Shown: piece by piece, positions 13,430 through 25,079 of the stretch
Layout of the letters: every line of letters begins with the position of its first letter
How positions within the stretch are numbered: the stretch's first letter is position 1
DNA from: Rhopalosiphum padi
Taxonomy: Eukaryota; Arthropoda; Insecta; Hemiptera; Aphididae
Length of the DNA: 64,000 bases
Direction: 5' to 3'
Assembly: GCF_020882245.1 (NCBI RefSeq)
Contig: NC_083597.1
Span: forward strand, 61,978,152 to 62,042,151
The notes under the pieces: model-generated
Databases searched by the model: none
What the model was told of the DNA's origin: nothing
The model's input: the letters and a program-made list of their open reading frames with translations, nothing else
Translations under genes and position numbers: made by a program

Positions 13430-14150
13430 GGAGGCGAAAACGCTCGGTGAAACACCCGACATAATACGATATATTATAAACGTACAGTTAAACGTCAGAA
13501 TTTTGTCGCGTGTGCACCGCGTGTAACAAAACAATAATACACGGTTGCTGTTATAATATTATTAATTATTATTAATACAGATGGACGGGCGATGACGACA
13601 TCTCTGGAGCGCGCGGCTTACACGTCTCGTGTCTGTCATCGCGACGATATCAGCGCCTCAGCCACGTGTCCTTGTCTCCACTCAGGCGCGACGAGAAAAC
13701 GAGCTATAAGCTTATAATTATTATTACTAATCGACTTATTCATATCTCACGGCGGCGCAAACACACACACAGACGCAGTCGAACGAGTGGGAAAGTCAAA
13801 TCTCTTCTCAGATGTGGCACGACGAGTCTCATCAATCACACCGGCGAATAGCGCACACCCCGGCCCAACCCGATCCGATAAAAGCGTCGGACTGGGTGAG
13901 AGGGACACGAGCAATAGTATGTTTGTACGGTTCGTAAACGGTTCGAAACACCGGGATAGAACTATTATACGCGCCGAGAAAACGGCCGCCCATCAATCTT
14001 TCGTGTTTTTTTCCACGATTTTTCGCGCTCGTGAGCCCGTTTTCCGTTTTGTCCTCCACAATGAAATCCAACTTCTTTTTTAAATAATCATTTTGCCCGT
14101 GCACGGTGGCTACCTCGCCCGAACCGAACGACCGTTATAAAACGACTACT
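13430..14150. promoter_or_regulatory. CpG-rich island, possible promoter/5' UTR
   Basis: About 700 bp with dense CpG (GGACGGGCGATGACGACATC, GGAGCGCGCGGC, CGCGACGATATC), in sharp contrast with both flanks. It includes an E-box CACGTG at about 13661 and palindromic TATAAGCTTATA near 13704. Two overlapping open frames on opposite strands (13787-14083 plus, 13832-14104 minus) both begin at GTG rather than ATG and overlap almost completely. I attribute them to low stop-codon density rather than coding. The composition fits a promoter or 5' UTR; direction is unknown. Confidence 0.35.
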
Positions 14151-14283
14151 ATAAAACGAGCGCAATAGTATTTTTTATTTTATTATTTTAACAACGCTGC
14201 ACATATTATAAACATTAAATAATAATGGATATTCTATCAGTACACAAATATATTATACACTGACGCGTTTAAAAATTGTAATG

Positions 14284-15010
14284 CCGTCAGTTTCGCGATA
14301 ATAATAGACCAGGAAGGAAAACCATAATATTATTCACTTCCACCCAGTACTAGAACTTATACAATGAGACAAACGCCATTTACAAATTTCTATAATTCAC
14401 ATCATTCTCGAATTTAGACTTTTCCATAACTATCAATAACTCTTTGAGTGCTATAAAATAAATTACAAACTTTTAATTAAAAAATAATCTGGAGCAACAC
14501 GTCCAAGAACCGATATAAACTATAGTAACTACTAATAAATGAATTACATTCATATGAATTTCCACTCACGTAGAAACGGAAAATCAGATTTAACTACAAA
14601 CGACGACACCCCATCTCAACATTCCATAAAAATAAACCTCACTACAAACTCAGGGTTACTCAATACTATCACCCTTGAATTAAAGGTAGTATGGTAAATA
14701 AATTAGAATGAATATGCCAGTTACAAACAAATTAAAAAATATAAAACCTCCCATTACAAAATGGAAATTTCACCTTACTTAAAAAAAAAGACGAAATATT
14801 GTACTTGTAGTAATAACCACCAGTAAGAATAGGACATACGAATCTATCTTTATCACCAAAGAACCGGCCTCTCTGTGTGACACATTCAAGGAAAACCTTA
14901 CGATAAATCACGCTGTGACCAAAAATTCAAAACACAATGAAACACAAAGAATCTTTACTAACCCGCCGTCTCATTCCAGCAAGCACTTAACAAAAAAAAC
15001 ACGGAAATGA
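14284..15010 (+). pseudogene. 5'-truncated, decayed LINE (RNase H to C-terminus)
   Basis: Translating across frames gives a run of short blocks typical of the C-terminal half of the pol protein of RNase H-bearing non-LTR retrotransposons (I/Jockey/R1 group). An RNase H-like start VSFAIIIDQEG lies at about 14285. It is followed by NETNAIYKF and NNSLSAIK (compare the usual DSLSA block), then KLKNIKPPITKW at about 14730, RIGHTNL at 14826-14846, and ITKEPASLCDTF...LTINHAV...HNETQRIF to about 14955. The order and spacing match the family, where RIGHT-L precedes a KEP-P-C---C--LT--H pattern. Stops and at least three frameshifts separate the blocks. The second Cys of the C--C pair reads as Phe. There is no RT domain upstream, as expected for a 5'-truncated insertion. 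It is inactive. The clade is inferred from recalled motifs only. Confidence 0.7.
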
Positions 15011-15289
15011 TATTTTTATTTTTCCATATTATAAATGCATAAGTGAAAATTTTAAAATAACTTTAAATACAAAGGTACTGTTACTTTTTTTATTTATAAT
15101 CTGTATATCATAATCTAAAGGCAGACTAATATTCCACCGCTGTTAGGGCTTTAACAGATTAATAAATAAAATAATGTACACAGTTACTATTAAGGTAGAC
15201 GGACCATTTACGTGATGTACCAATAATATTACTTATACATGCATGCAGTACATAGGTTGATTTTGTTTAATTAAGCACGAAAACTCGTT

Positions 15290-15870
15290 ATAGGCACGTC
15301 GTAAGGGTAGCGGAGTGGTGGGTCGTTGCAGCGCATTTGAACGGGCCCAGAAGATTCATTAATCTACCGCGTTATATATGTGGTGTCGCCATAAATTCGC
15401 CGAGAAAACACTAAAAACAACGCACCGCCGCCACTGACTATAATATAATATGCGCTGCCGCTACCAACGCCAACCATCGCGCCCTCCTCCGTCGCTTCTT
15501 CCGTATTATCACGAGCCTTCCGCCTCCGAGCGCACAACCGCTTCTGTTCCGCGTGTGTCTCCCCCGAGTGAAATACATTTTTCGGCAGCCCTCAAGTACA
15601 TCCCAAATTACGAATTTATCGCGAAACCACCTAGCTGTGATCCGTATAAAATTCGTAGGTAGACATACACTCAAACACACACTAAGGCTTTCTCGCGTCA
15701 CACGGACTGGTGGACGTTTAACCTGCACGACCACGTGCGCGGCCCGCCGTCAGTACTGCGGACGTGTAATAATATATAATAATATATTATACAAAATATT
15801 TACGAAATAATAACGTTGGAAAAAAAAATGTCACGAACCGCATAAAGGTGCTCCGCAGACACCGAACACG
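15290..15870. promoter_or_regulatory. CpG-rich island flanking a candidate exon
   Basis: A second dense CpG patch (ACCGCCGCC, CTCCTCCGTCGC, CACGTGCGCGGCCCGCCG), containing a CACGTG E-box at about 15732. Together with the island at 13.43-14.15 kb it brackets the LINE remnant, so one ancestral island may have been split by that insertion. Promoter function is inferred from composition. Confidence 0.35.
15450..15662 (+). CDS. Candidate first coding exon, unknown function
   Basis: A 70-codon plus-strand frame opens with ATG (A at -3) and ends in TAG. The N-terminal half is Pro/Arg/Ser-rich (MRCRYQRQPSRPPPSLLPYY). The C-terminal part is more globular in character (AALKYIPNYEFIAKPPSCD). Codon choice is far more G+C-rich and varied than in neighbouring frames. 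The stop overlaps a donor-like CGTAG|GTAGAC at 15658/15659, so the frame may continue into a downstream exon through splicing. The opposite-strand frame at 15438-15734 starts at GTG and is treated as its shadow. No domain recognised. It may instead be a chance frame in a CpG-rich 5' UTR. Confidence 0.3.
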   Translation: MRCRYQRQPSRPPPSLLPYYHEPSASERTTASVPRVSPPSEIHFSAALKYIPNYEFIAKPPSCDPYKIRR

Positions 15871-18580
15871 CGTATAGGTATATATTATTCATATTGTAAT
15901 TTTGTTTCAACTTTAAACTTAATGTTTATGTGGCGAAAAAAAAACGATGTCAAATTGGAAAACTGTCAAAAAATATTTACAAACACAAATCATTATTATT
16001 GTTGCACCGTAAAATGTTTTGTTACATCTAAAACGGATTTCACTGAAATAAGATTAGATAATTTTCCCGTATATCGGATATTTATAACTTAGATAACATG
16101 AATAATTTTAATTCACGGGTCGGTTAAGTTCATATTACTAGCTTAATGGCTTGTACGAGAAAAAAATTTAACTATTATAGATGTTTTAGATTTTACAGTC
16201 AAAGTAATAATTATCTTTGTTATTTAAATTGTGTAATTGAAAGAAAATAACTAAAAACTAGAGTATTTACTCAACATAAGTTTTTAACAAAATTGATTTC
16301 AAGCATATGAACTTCAAATACATAAAATTACTACTTATAAAATTCATAATAATCTCAATAATTTACAATTTTATTTTGTAATTAAAAATTCATACATTTT
16401 TCAATTTTAATACCTTAAGATTAAACGGTTTTTTGCGATTTTTTCTAATTATAAGACTTGTAGCATTTTAAAAACATCAAAAATGTATGAAAATACACAA
16501 AAAAAAATTTTTAAACATCAAAGGTTAAAATGTTGGGTCAACGTATTATAATTACCGAACAATCTGGATTAATCGAATAATATTGGAGTCATATTTAAGT
16601 GATAGTTATTCGTGCATGATTGTAATCTTTTTGATAAATTCATAGTATCTTCACACATGACGTTTAAATGTTATTATTGATAAGAATGTTAAAAGTTATT
16701 ATAACGTTTCCTCAAGTTGAAATGTGTCATACGAACTTATAGGATTAGTGAATATTGCAGTAATATGGTTTTACAAAACACCTGAATTACATCATACTTT
16801 ACATACGATCTGAGAATATAAATTATGTGAATACATTTTTAGAGAACCCGTTCGATTTTAATATCTTGTATCTTCCGACATCCATTACAGTGTATTATTA
16901 TACTGACTACATTTTTCTACAAACAAGAATTATTGCATGCGCCGTCTGTTATTAGTAAAAGTTATAATTAGTATAGTACATTCAAACATAGGTATATTAT
17001 ATTAAAAGATTATGAATTTAAGTTTGTTAAAGTTATCAATTGTATTTTCTATAAAAACGATTCTACAGATACAAATTGAATTATGGTTAAAAACTTAAAA
17101 ACTAAAATCTACTGAACATACTTTAAATAATCTGTAAATTATATTATATAGTGTTATAGTATATTATATACCCCCAGGAATTACAACCGTATTTCCGGAG
17201 AGTTTCCCGGTGAAAAAAGTATATTATATATTATGTTTCACTATAATATAAAACAAAAACTTTTAAAATTTTCATGTACAAGTTATTTTTTTAATGGTAA
17301 AAAAATTAAATATATTTTTAGAGTATATTTCGAATTTCCAAAGTAAAATATTATTTTTAAACATGCCAAATAATTTTAATGCATTTACCATAGCAAAACT
17401 TTTATATCCAAAGTTTTTCATTCAATGGATTCTACCTTAATATTATTTTCTAAGGCAAGATTTAACTGATTTAAGTATATTTTAACTTTAACGTTAAGCC
17501 AAAAATGTTTTTATTTTTTTAAATAAGAAGATACATTTTTAATTTTTTTAAACTATACAACGACAAAAGCTTAAAAAAATTAGGTGTAAAATAGACAAAA
17601 TTGTGATTATTTTAAAAGTAAACATTAAATTTCTTGAAAAAGATCAACATTTTGAAATATTTGTTTTACATAACTTGAAATCATAGACAAACTTATATTT
17701 TATTCTAGTCTTATTATTTCTTTTAGCTTCGTTTTTGAAAATATTTTCTAGAAATTTCATACATATTATAAAAATTGAGTATCAAACAATTAATTAATTT
17801 TTTTTTTTTTTTATTGACCTTTGTGAACGATGTATCTATAATTTATTGAATCATACAAATTTGCTACTTTAAAGAAGTGAATCATCTTCAAATATTGTTT
17901 ATCTTATATACTCATACAATTTTCTGAAAAATAATAATTTAAATAAACAAATATTGTATTTTTTTTCACGAATGTTATTTTTTAATGATTTGGTAATTAA
18001 TGTATATTTTACAAGAAATATTTCCAAGACATGTACTTTTCCATAATAAATTAGTATAAGTGTTTAATTTTTAATGAACTCCCTAATGTATAGAAAAAAA
18101 AACTGATATTCTGATTTCTGGTTGATTTAATATTTGAAAAAGATTCATTTTCTTCCATAATATTTGTTTCTATAGTCTGCAATATCATATGCAAATATTT
18201 TTTATTTAGATTTTTTTTCAAATAGAATATTTTAGACATAAAAATAATAGATGAAAAGTACTCGATCCACCATACGATTTTAAATTCTCATTACAAATAA
18301 AAAAATTATGGTATGAATATTTATAGTAGATGTTATACAACTTTATATTGTCGTATTAGATTTACAAAATCGTACATATTGAAATATTTTTATACAATAA
18401 ATTAAGAAAATATATTGTTCACGCGTGATGATTATAAAATATATTTTTTAAGTTGTTTTACACATAGTATATACACGCATTTCTAATTGTAGGTAACAAA
18501 TCGCAATTTACGGTTATGTACTCGTATAGGTACTTTACCTATAGTAAAATGTAAATATCTAGTTACAACTGTTACGACGT
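15871..18580. other. AT-rich gene-free stretch
   Basis: A/T-rich with long A and T runs (for example 17790-17815). The minus frame at 18051-18239 is mostly Lys/Asn/Ile/Phe codons and is not called. The only distinctive feature is the short GC-rich insert at 17158-17230, listed separately. Confidence 0.65.
17158..17230. repeat. 47-bp GC-rich insert between 13-bp direct repeats
   Basis: The 13-mer AGTATATTATATA occurs at 17158-17170 and again at 17218-17230. Between them are 47 bp of much higher complexity, beginning CCCCCAGGAATTACAACCGT and including TTTCCGGAGAGTTTCCCGG. Exact direct repeats flanking a compositionally foreign segment look like a target-site duplication around a small insertion. 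The repeat is A/T-only, however, and could match by chance or by slippage. Confidence 0.5.
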
Positions 18581-18804
18581 CAAAAGCAAAACATCGGTCA
18601 ATCAGCCCGGAAATAGGTACTTAGTTAAATGGAACGGAGCGTAAAATTATGGGTTATACGTAGTCAAGTGTCCGGTGGCTGAGGAATCCGTTGTTTTGGA
18701 ATAATAGGAGATGTGGGAAAACGACAGGTGTGCAACGCAATGCGAATGACTGCTTGGTACACAAAGGAACGTGAGAGGTTGTTGTAAACCTATATATATA
18801 TTTA

Positions 18805-18863
18805 CGTTGATCTCTTGTAGTGTATTTCTGGTTCGTTTCATTTCTTTTTGACATGTTTGATCT
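18805..18863 (-). CDS. Candidate start-containing exon, unknown
   Basis: On the minus strand a pyrimidine-rich acceptor TCATTGTTTTTACAG is followed at 18863 by AGATCAAAC and an ATG at 18854 (A at -3). The frame reads MSKRNETNQKYTTRDQ, then meets a donor-like CAAC|GTAAAT after 18805. Unspliced, the frame stays open to 18654 (about 67 codons from this ATG). The surrounding 18580-18870 is noticeably less A/T-biased than its flanks. The idea of a short first coding exon rests only on splice-site and start-context matches. No domain or homologue is recognised. Confidence 0.2.
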
Positions 18864-19640
18864 CTGTAAAAACAATGATTTAATTATTGTTTTTTGAGTA
18901 ACATGTATTATTTTATTCGAATGATTTATTTATCGTTAGTTACATATTACTAATTCAAAATCCAGTCGAAAATATCAACGTATAAATATTAACAGTAATA
19001 CATGGTCGATTATATAATATTCTGTATGTTTTACAGAAACGTTAATAGTTTTTTTTTTAATTTTATTATTCAAAAAAATAATTATATAAAAAGTAAAATT
19101 GTTTATTACTATAATGCAACAGTTCTTTATCAATTCAAAAAATGATAATATTATCATATGTTTATATTGTATAAAGCAAATCTTAGTTTTAATTATTGTC
19201 ATAAGCCTTAAAAATCTTAATTTAAGTATAAAAATTAAAAAATAACAAGAGATAGTAATTTTAATTAAATAATTTAAGTAAAGCAAAAAATAAAATTTAT
19301 ATTTTAAAAAAATGAACAATTTAATATGTTATGAATTAATTTGTATTGTATTAATATCTTATTTTTTGTTTTTTCCATAATATAAGATATATCATATATA
19401 TTTTATAAATAATTAATGAAAAAAAATTCCATATCACTAAACGTATTATCACACAAGACAGTCAGACTTTAGAAAAGTTTAAAAAGTGTAAAAAAAACCA
19501 TTTATGAATGCCAAACATATTATAAATTATGTATTATATGTATTTGCTATAATAAATATAAAAACACGTAGCTCAAACCGACATGCGCTAAAATTCTAAA
19601 ATTGAAATACATCATAACATCATTATTTGAGCGTAAACTG

Positions 19641-19658
19641 TTTTTTTTTTTTTTTTTT
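19641..19658. repeat. Poly-T run (18 nt)
   Basis: Homopolymer of 18 T after GTAAACTG. No associated element seen. Confidence 0.85.
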
Positions 19659-20014
19659 AAATAAAAATACTTGTAATTTCTTACTGTTATAAATTAAAAC
19701 TATATCCGTTAAAATAAATTAGATATCAATAAATAAGATTCGACGTTAAAATACTCAAAGTGATGTGTGTTATTATAAATGTATAATTGTATTTTTATAT
19801 GTATTACCGCTCATAAAACTTACAATTTCGTTGTGTTAGTTGTTAGTCTGTATGTAATTTAGTAGGTAAATAAAAAAAAATTCACAAATAGTGTATATTT
19901 GACATACATTTATATTTACATTGTGAGTCACCCATTGTGTTAGACAAACGTCGAAAGTTGTTGTTATATATTATTGTGTACCAACGTTTTCTAAAACTTT
20001 TCACGCTTACCCTG

Positions 20015-20195
20015 CAGTAGCGTATTATTTACAAAAGCAGATGACGCAGATAGATCTGCTACCATTTTCTGTTTTTAACGCGTCTATAGCCACGTCTAAA
20101 AATGTTATTAATGTTGTATTGGCTTTCAATAAAAATATAATACAATTTTAATATTCTATTATGCCCCCTTATAGATATTTTTAAATACGCCATTG
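20015..20195. mobile_element. hAT-type MITE (181 bp)
   Basis: The left end CAGTAGCGTATTATTTA (20015-20031) is mirrored by the right end TAAATACGCCATTG (20182-20195; inverse complement CAATGGCGTATTTA). CAGTGGCGTA-type ends are typical of hAT non-autonomous elements. The interior includes AATACAATTTTAATATTCTA and TATGCCCCCTTATAG and has no coding capacity. I could not find a matching 8-bp target-site duplication (TTACCCTG before, CGCATACA after), so the copy is old or its ends are eroded. The element at 53230-53429 has closely similar ends. Confidence 0.65.
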
Positions 20196-20722
20196 CGCAT
20201 ACATGTTGAGGATATGAGGGAATAAATATGAGACACTCGTATCATAGTGCTAATGTTGGAGGTGAATTTTTTTAATCGTTAAAATCTAGATACTTATTTT
20301 TGAATTTATCAAGTTTTCAGATTTTCTTAAATTTTATTTATCACTTCTAAATGTATTTGTATATTATACATACCTATATACTTTTCTTGTGGCAGATAAA
20401 TATCATATATTGTATTTATGTTATAAATGTATGTAATATTACATGTATTTTTATTTTTAACCTTTATGTTCCAAAACAACAAAAACAAAAAATATATATA
20501 AATCACTTGTTTATCTTTATATGTACTTACCTAAATGCATACGATTATTTGAACTATTTTTCATCATTTTAATCTGACGGGATAATAAACAGCGAATATT
20601 GTTCATGAAACACCTTCAGGTTATAACGTTATTTACTGAAAAAAAAATACTGAAATGGTTGAAAAACATTGATACATTATGTCATTATGATTGCGTAACG
20701 TATAGTTTAAGGGGATTTCTGA

Positions 20723-21076
20723 ATTGGAAGCCTTAATTTTCTGTCGTTTTCTAACACGCACGGAATATAGGAAATGTAGACATATATTCATTCCAACATG
20801 CTAATTGATCTAGGGAAGCGAAAAGAATTCTAAAAACTGATTTGAATTTTTCGTTAAGTCTACTTGATATCGAATTTCCTATATTTTTTATTTTAACATC
20901 TTCAATATTAAAGCATTCCATTTTTTGGGGGATTTAGGGGGATAAAATCAAAAATATGGAAAATTTGATTTAAAATAAACTTGACACAACAAACTCAAAT
21001 CGGTTTTTAGAATTCTTATCACTTCACTAGATTAATTATAGACATCTTTTGACAAAGACAGATCACCGCTTCCAAT
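20723..21076. mobile_element. Foldback/MITE element with long inverted arms
   Basis: Two arms of about 100-150 bp are imperfect inverse complements. The left arm AAGAATTCTAAAAAC (20823-20837) pairs exactly with GTTTTTAGAATTCTT (21003-21017). Similarity extends outward through TTGATCTAGGGAAG / CTTCACTAGATTAA to ATTGGAAGC (20723-20731) / GCTTCCAAT (21068-21076). Inward it reaches the ATTTTTTATTTTA / TAAAATCAAAAAT segments. The centre (about 20895-20940) holds GGGGGATTTAGGGGG. It is non-coding. A long foldback of this kind is expected for a MITE; the family is undetermined. Confidence 0.7.
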
Positions 21077-22413
21077 CTTCTTAAGTCGGAATATAATCAT
21101 AAAAACCAAACTAAACAATATCATAATAATATTATAGAAAGTTATTTATTTAAAATACTTAAAATAGCACTAACAATAATTTATTCATTCATGCCGTAAC
21201 GCGAATTACTGACTTATTATTTTCAATACTATGTTAAATCTCTCAGATCTCTGATTGTATTTTTTTCATATTAAGTGAATAAAAAACATTATTTTATTTG
21301 CCCAATTCATTAATATAAATTATTTTTAGAGGATTACGTTATTTAATCTGTATAATATATTTTTCAACAAACTAATTGTTAGAAATTTATCTGATGATCC
21401 GATGTCAGTCCACACTACACCAGATTCACGATTCACCCGATACTATTATACTTAAACTTCTAATAAACTTTTTCGGATTAAAATTGGTCTTCATTTATTA
21501 TTTCGACTACACATTATTTTGTAAAACAACTAAAAATGGCGTTTGTCGATTTGAATGCGTTCGACGGAGCGTATACGTATGATATATATATAACCTAGGA
21601 AGAAAACTGGTGGTTTACAATGGATGCAATTGTAGTAAGCAGGTGGTTTAAGTGAATGTTGACAGTGCTTCTTGTACTATAAAGCAACCTATATGTATAT
21701 TATATTATACTTATATGCGTGTGTGTTTATAGTTTTATGCATCTATATGTGTAAAGTAAAATATTTGAACAGCCGCTATAAAAAGAAAAAAAACTCACAG
21801 ACTCTTGAAGTAAATGAGCGAGAAAATTGTACATGAACCCTCCAAATGCGTTCGGGTACCAAAGCCATTTGTATACAAACAAAATGAAAACTACAGTGTA
21901 TATTACAAGCTAAACTTACAGTAAAATATGACGTATATTTTTCTCAGCAATACATTTGTCGTTTGTGGGAAGATTATACTTAAAATATCGAACGCGTACG
22001 TTTTCTAATAGGTATACGCGTAATAGTGTATATAATTGGCCACCGACTGGAAACGTTAGCAATTATTTTAAGAACTCAAACGTAATAACTAATACAAAGA
22101 ATGTACTTTAACAATTGCGAATCGCTCGTGATCGTCAACGACTGCGCGAATTGTTTGATCTAGAGTCCGGTGTCCTGCAATATTAGACCCTTCGGATACA
22201 TGTTTTGGTACTATAATGTATAGACAACATATTTGAACTCAAGCGATAAACATACTTTGAACTATGGCCGATCTTGCATGAATACTGTTGTATTTCCATT
22301 TGACATGGTTTTAAAGACGACATTTTTCGATTGGCGTAAATATGCTAAAAAGAGTTTATCGATTTCAAAATATTATACTGTTTTTACTTATTTTAATAAC
22401 AACACATGCCGGA

Positions 22414-22423
22414 GGGGGGGGGG
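22414..22423. repeat. G10 homopolymer
   Basis: Ten consecutive G within CCGGAGGGGG...GAGTG; the second G-run of this kind in the window. Confidence 0.9.
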
Positions 22424-22863
22424 AGTGTAAGAAAATATCTTTGACATAACAAAATATTAACCGCGTTTAGGTAACCCGAGCAAACGTTTACATAAGTAAA
22501 TAGAAACCCTAACAAGTGGTTCACGCGACTCTGGTGTCACAGTTTTTTCTACACAAATAGTTCAAATAACTTAATATATTCATTTATTCTGTAGATTTTA
22601 ATGCTTAAAGTTAACGAGGCATATGTGTGCAATATAATATTAGTCATATACTTTGTGTTATTATTTCATAAATAAATCTTTAAGCTCCACCATTGTGAAC
22701 AAGTTGAATACGTTCATGTAATAATAGCATCATCCATACATGATAGCATTCATAATATAATTTGTCTTCGGATGTCTTCATTCACTTACGTCGTCATCGT
22801 CTAAATCGTGGAAAACTATAAAACTGTGAAAAAACAAAATACATCATACTATTATATAGTAAG

Positions 22864-22940
22864 CGTATATAAATAAATATATATTATACAATATGCATAT
22901 GTGTGTCTGTACTTTGCACGTATATAAATAAATATATATA
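22864..22940. repeat. 22-bp direct repeat beside TG tract
   Basis: CGTATATAAATAAATATATA plus TA occurs at 22864-22885 and again at 22919-22940, separated by 33 bp ending in CTTTGCA. The second copy abuts the TG microsatellite. It is probably a local duplication by slippage. Confidence 0.8.
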
Positions 22941-22950
22941 CATGCAAGTC

Positions 22951-22975
22951 TGTGTGTGTGTGTGTGTGTGTGTGT
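22951..22975. repeat. (TG)n microsatellite
   Basis: Uninterrupted TG run of about 12 units. Confidence 0.95.
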
Positions 22976-24691
22976 ACGGAATATGCGATATTATTATTAC
23001 GTACTGAAAATGAATATGCATATTCGGTATAATATGGTAATTGAATTGATTTCTATTTTCCCCAAGTTTCATCCATATTTCATACATTATACATCCATTC
23101 GTAATAAAAATCACTAAAATTTGTATAATTGTACATACTACACTGTATCTTACCAAAAATAAATAAAGTACTCAACTAAAACAATACGCATATAATTAAT
23201 CGTTCCAAATAGTATCAAAAAATACTCGACTGCTTAAATGTTTAATATGTGAGAGTGTAATACCTTTTATGGTGTTAAATGGATAGCTGACAATTTTCTT
23301 TTACTAATGTGTAATTATACTATTGATTTAAAATATATGTGTATACTGTATATCTATTATTTGTACCTAATTGATTAATCGACAATTATAGTTATCCCGT
23401 TAATAAATGATTTATTCATATTATATCTTCATATAATTGAATCTCCTAATTAAATTCTTATTAAAAATGCAATAAAATGTTTATCGTAACTTAATAATGT
23501 GATGAAGCAATTTTAGCCATATAATTTAAGGCTACCAGTGTACCTGTTCGATACGCTTTTATCACACTTTGTAATATTTATCAATCTAATGAGTTTCTTC
23601 AAAAATGCGCATTCCAAACTAATTTAAGTGCCATTATTAAATTGTTTCCGTCATTCTTTTAGGTTTGTAATATAAACAATAAATACCTGAAATTGTCTTA
23701 GAAATTCCGTTATTATTTTATGAATTCGTTTTTGTTTCAATACCTCAAACAAATTAAAAATATAATTAACAATATAAAAAAAATATAAAGTTATCAAATA
23801 ATGTAACCGTTCAATTTACAACCGTAAAGATAAAAATTACTTGACTGTCATAGTTTCAGTATTAAATAACTGTGCATAGTTCTATCATATATTAAATATT
23901 TAATTTATTTTTGGTGCCTTAAATTTAACATACATAATCTAAAAGTACAATATTGAATTGCATTAGTTTATTATTATCAAATACAAATATAAATACATAA
24001 TATTATATTATAATATTCAAAAACCCACGTAGGTATTGTTTATTTATTATATCCATTATTTTATAACAACAATTAATACAGAATGGTTAGATTATTTAAG
24101 CGTAAAATAGTTATTTTGTGAATTTATACATAGCCAATTTAAGAATTAATCAAATACAATTGTATTTATATGAACTCATGTTATATTTTTACAGTTTATT
24201 CGAACACTGAATTATATTGATGGACAAAAATTAGATCAATCGTCATTTCATAATATTTGGTAAGTTATTTAAAATTAATAAATATTAATTAAATATGAAT
24301 AAACCTGTAACATAAGTATATTATTTAAATTAGTTTTAATTGTATGATATGTTTGTTTGTAAAAAAATATAAGTTACATTTTAAGTTATAATAACTAAAT
24401 ACCGTTTTTAATTATTTACAGTAATGAGATAAGTATAAATATAACAAATTATTGAAGTTGTAAAAAATGAACATTTTTTATAATCAAAATATAAAGATTT
24501 AGACGAGGCTAAACTTTATTATAACTAATTAGTAATTACATAAACTATTTAAAATCAATAATAAACTTTTTTTTTCATTTAATATATAGTAAAGAAAAAC
24601 ATCTATACAAAAAATATATGCAATTAACTATTATAATACCAATTAATAATATCCGTAGCATTAATCCCTTGATAAGGGAAGTATCTATAAT

Positions 24692-24813
24692 CAGTGTTGT
24701 ATTTTATCTAGATATTTATATTTTTGTCTTTTATCTTATCCAATCCAGATAAATGGGAAATATGTTATTTGAGGTGTTTTCTAAGATAAATAATTAAAAC
24801 ATCTAGATAAAAT
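24692..24813. mobile_element. hAT-like terminal fragment
   Basis: CAGTGTTGTATTTTATCTAGAT starts with the CAGTGTTG word common at hAT ends. It carries a subterminal 13-mer ATTTTATCTAGAT (24701-24713) with an exact inverse copy ATCTAGATAAAAT at 24801-24813. The AGATAAA/TTATCT words between them are typical subterminal repeats. No opposite CAACACTG end was found nearby, so this may be a solo end or a decayed short MITE. Confidence 0.45.
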
Positions 24814-25079
24814 TTAACTTTTAAATATTTATATTAAAGTTACTGTTAATTACTAATTAGGTATTTTATATTTTCCGATTATAAAATAGTAAATTTATAT
24901 TTATACATATAGGTACAAATTAATATTTAGCTATCAATATGTATTGGTATTATAATATATATAAATTATAAATATACCTATATCTTTTTCATTTAAATTA
25001 TTAGATTTATTAAGTTCATATTTTAAATGTTCCTAGTAATCTGTATAAATAAAACAAGAATATTATTTTAATATAATTC

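Larger units (their letters stand above)
21100..24650. other. Gene-free stretch with mixed complexity
   Basis: Mostly A/T-rich. Patches at 21540-21670 and 21960-22230 have more CpG and fewer homopolymers and might hold regulatory sequence. The frames at 21376-21582 and 22233-22430 (plus) and 22884-23156 (minus) are short, and the last runs through a TG microsatellite. None is supported as a gene. Confidence 0.55.

Noticed and set aside
13787..14104. Two long overlapping frames on opposite strands in the CpG island
   Set aside because: Both begin at GTG, they overlap almost fully and neither shows a domain. Low stop density in CpG-rich DNA explains them.
18975..19319. Longest frame in the window (114 codons, minus)
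   Set aside because: It is almost entirely Ile, Phe, Leu, Lys and Asn codons from A/T-rich DNA, and has no island, domain or good start context.
22884..23156. 90-codon minus frame with THTHTHTHTQ
   Set aside because: The His-Thr run is simply the TG microsatellite translated, and the remainder is A/T-rich.
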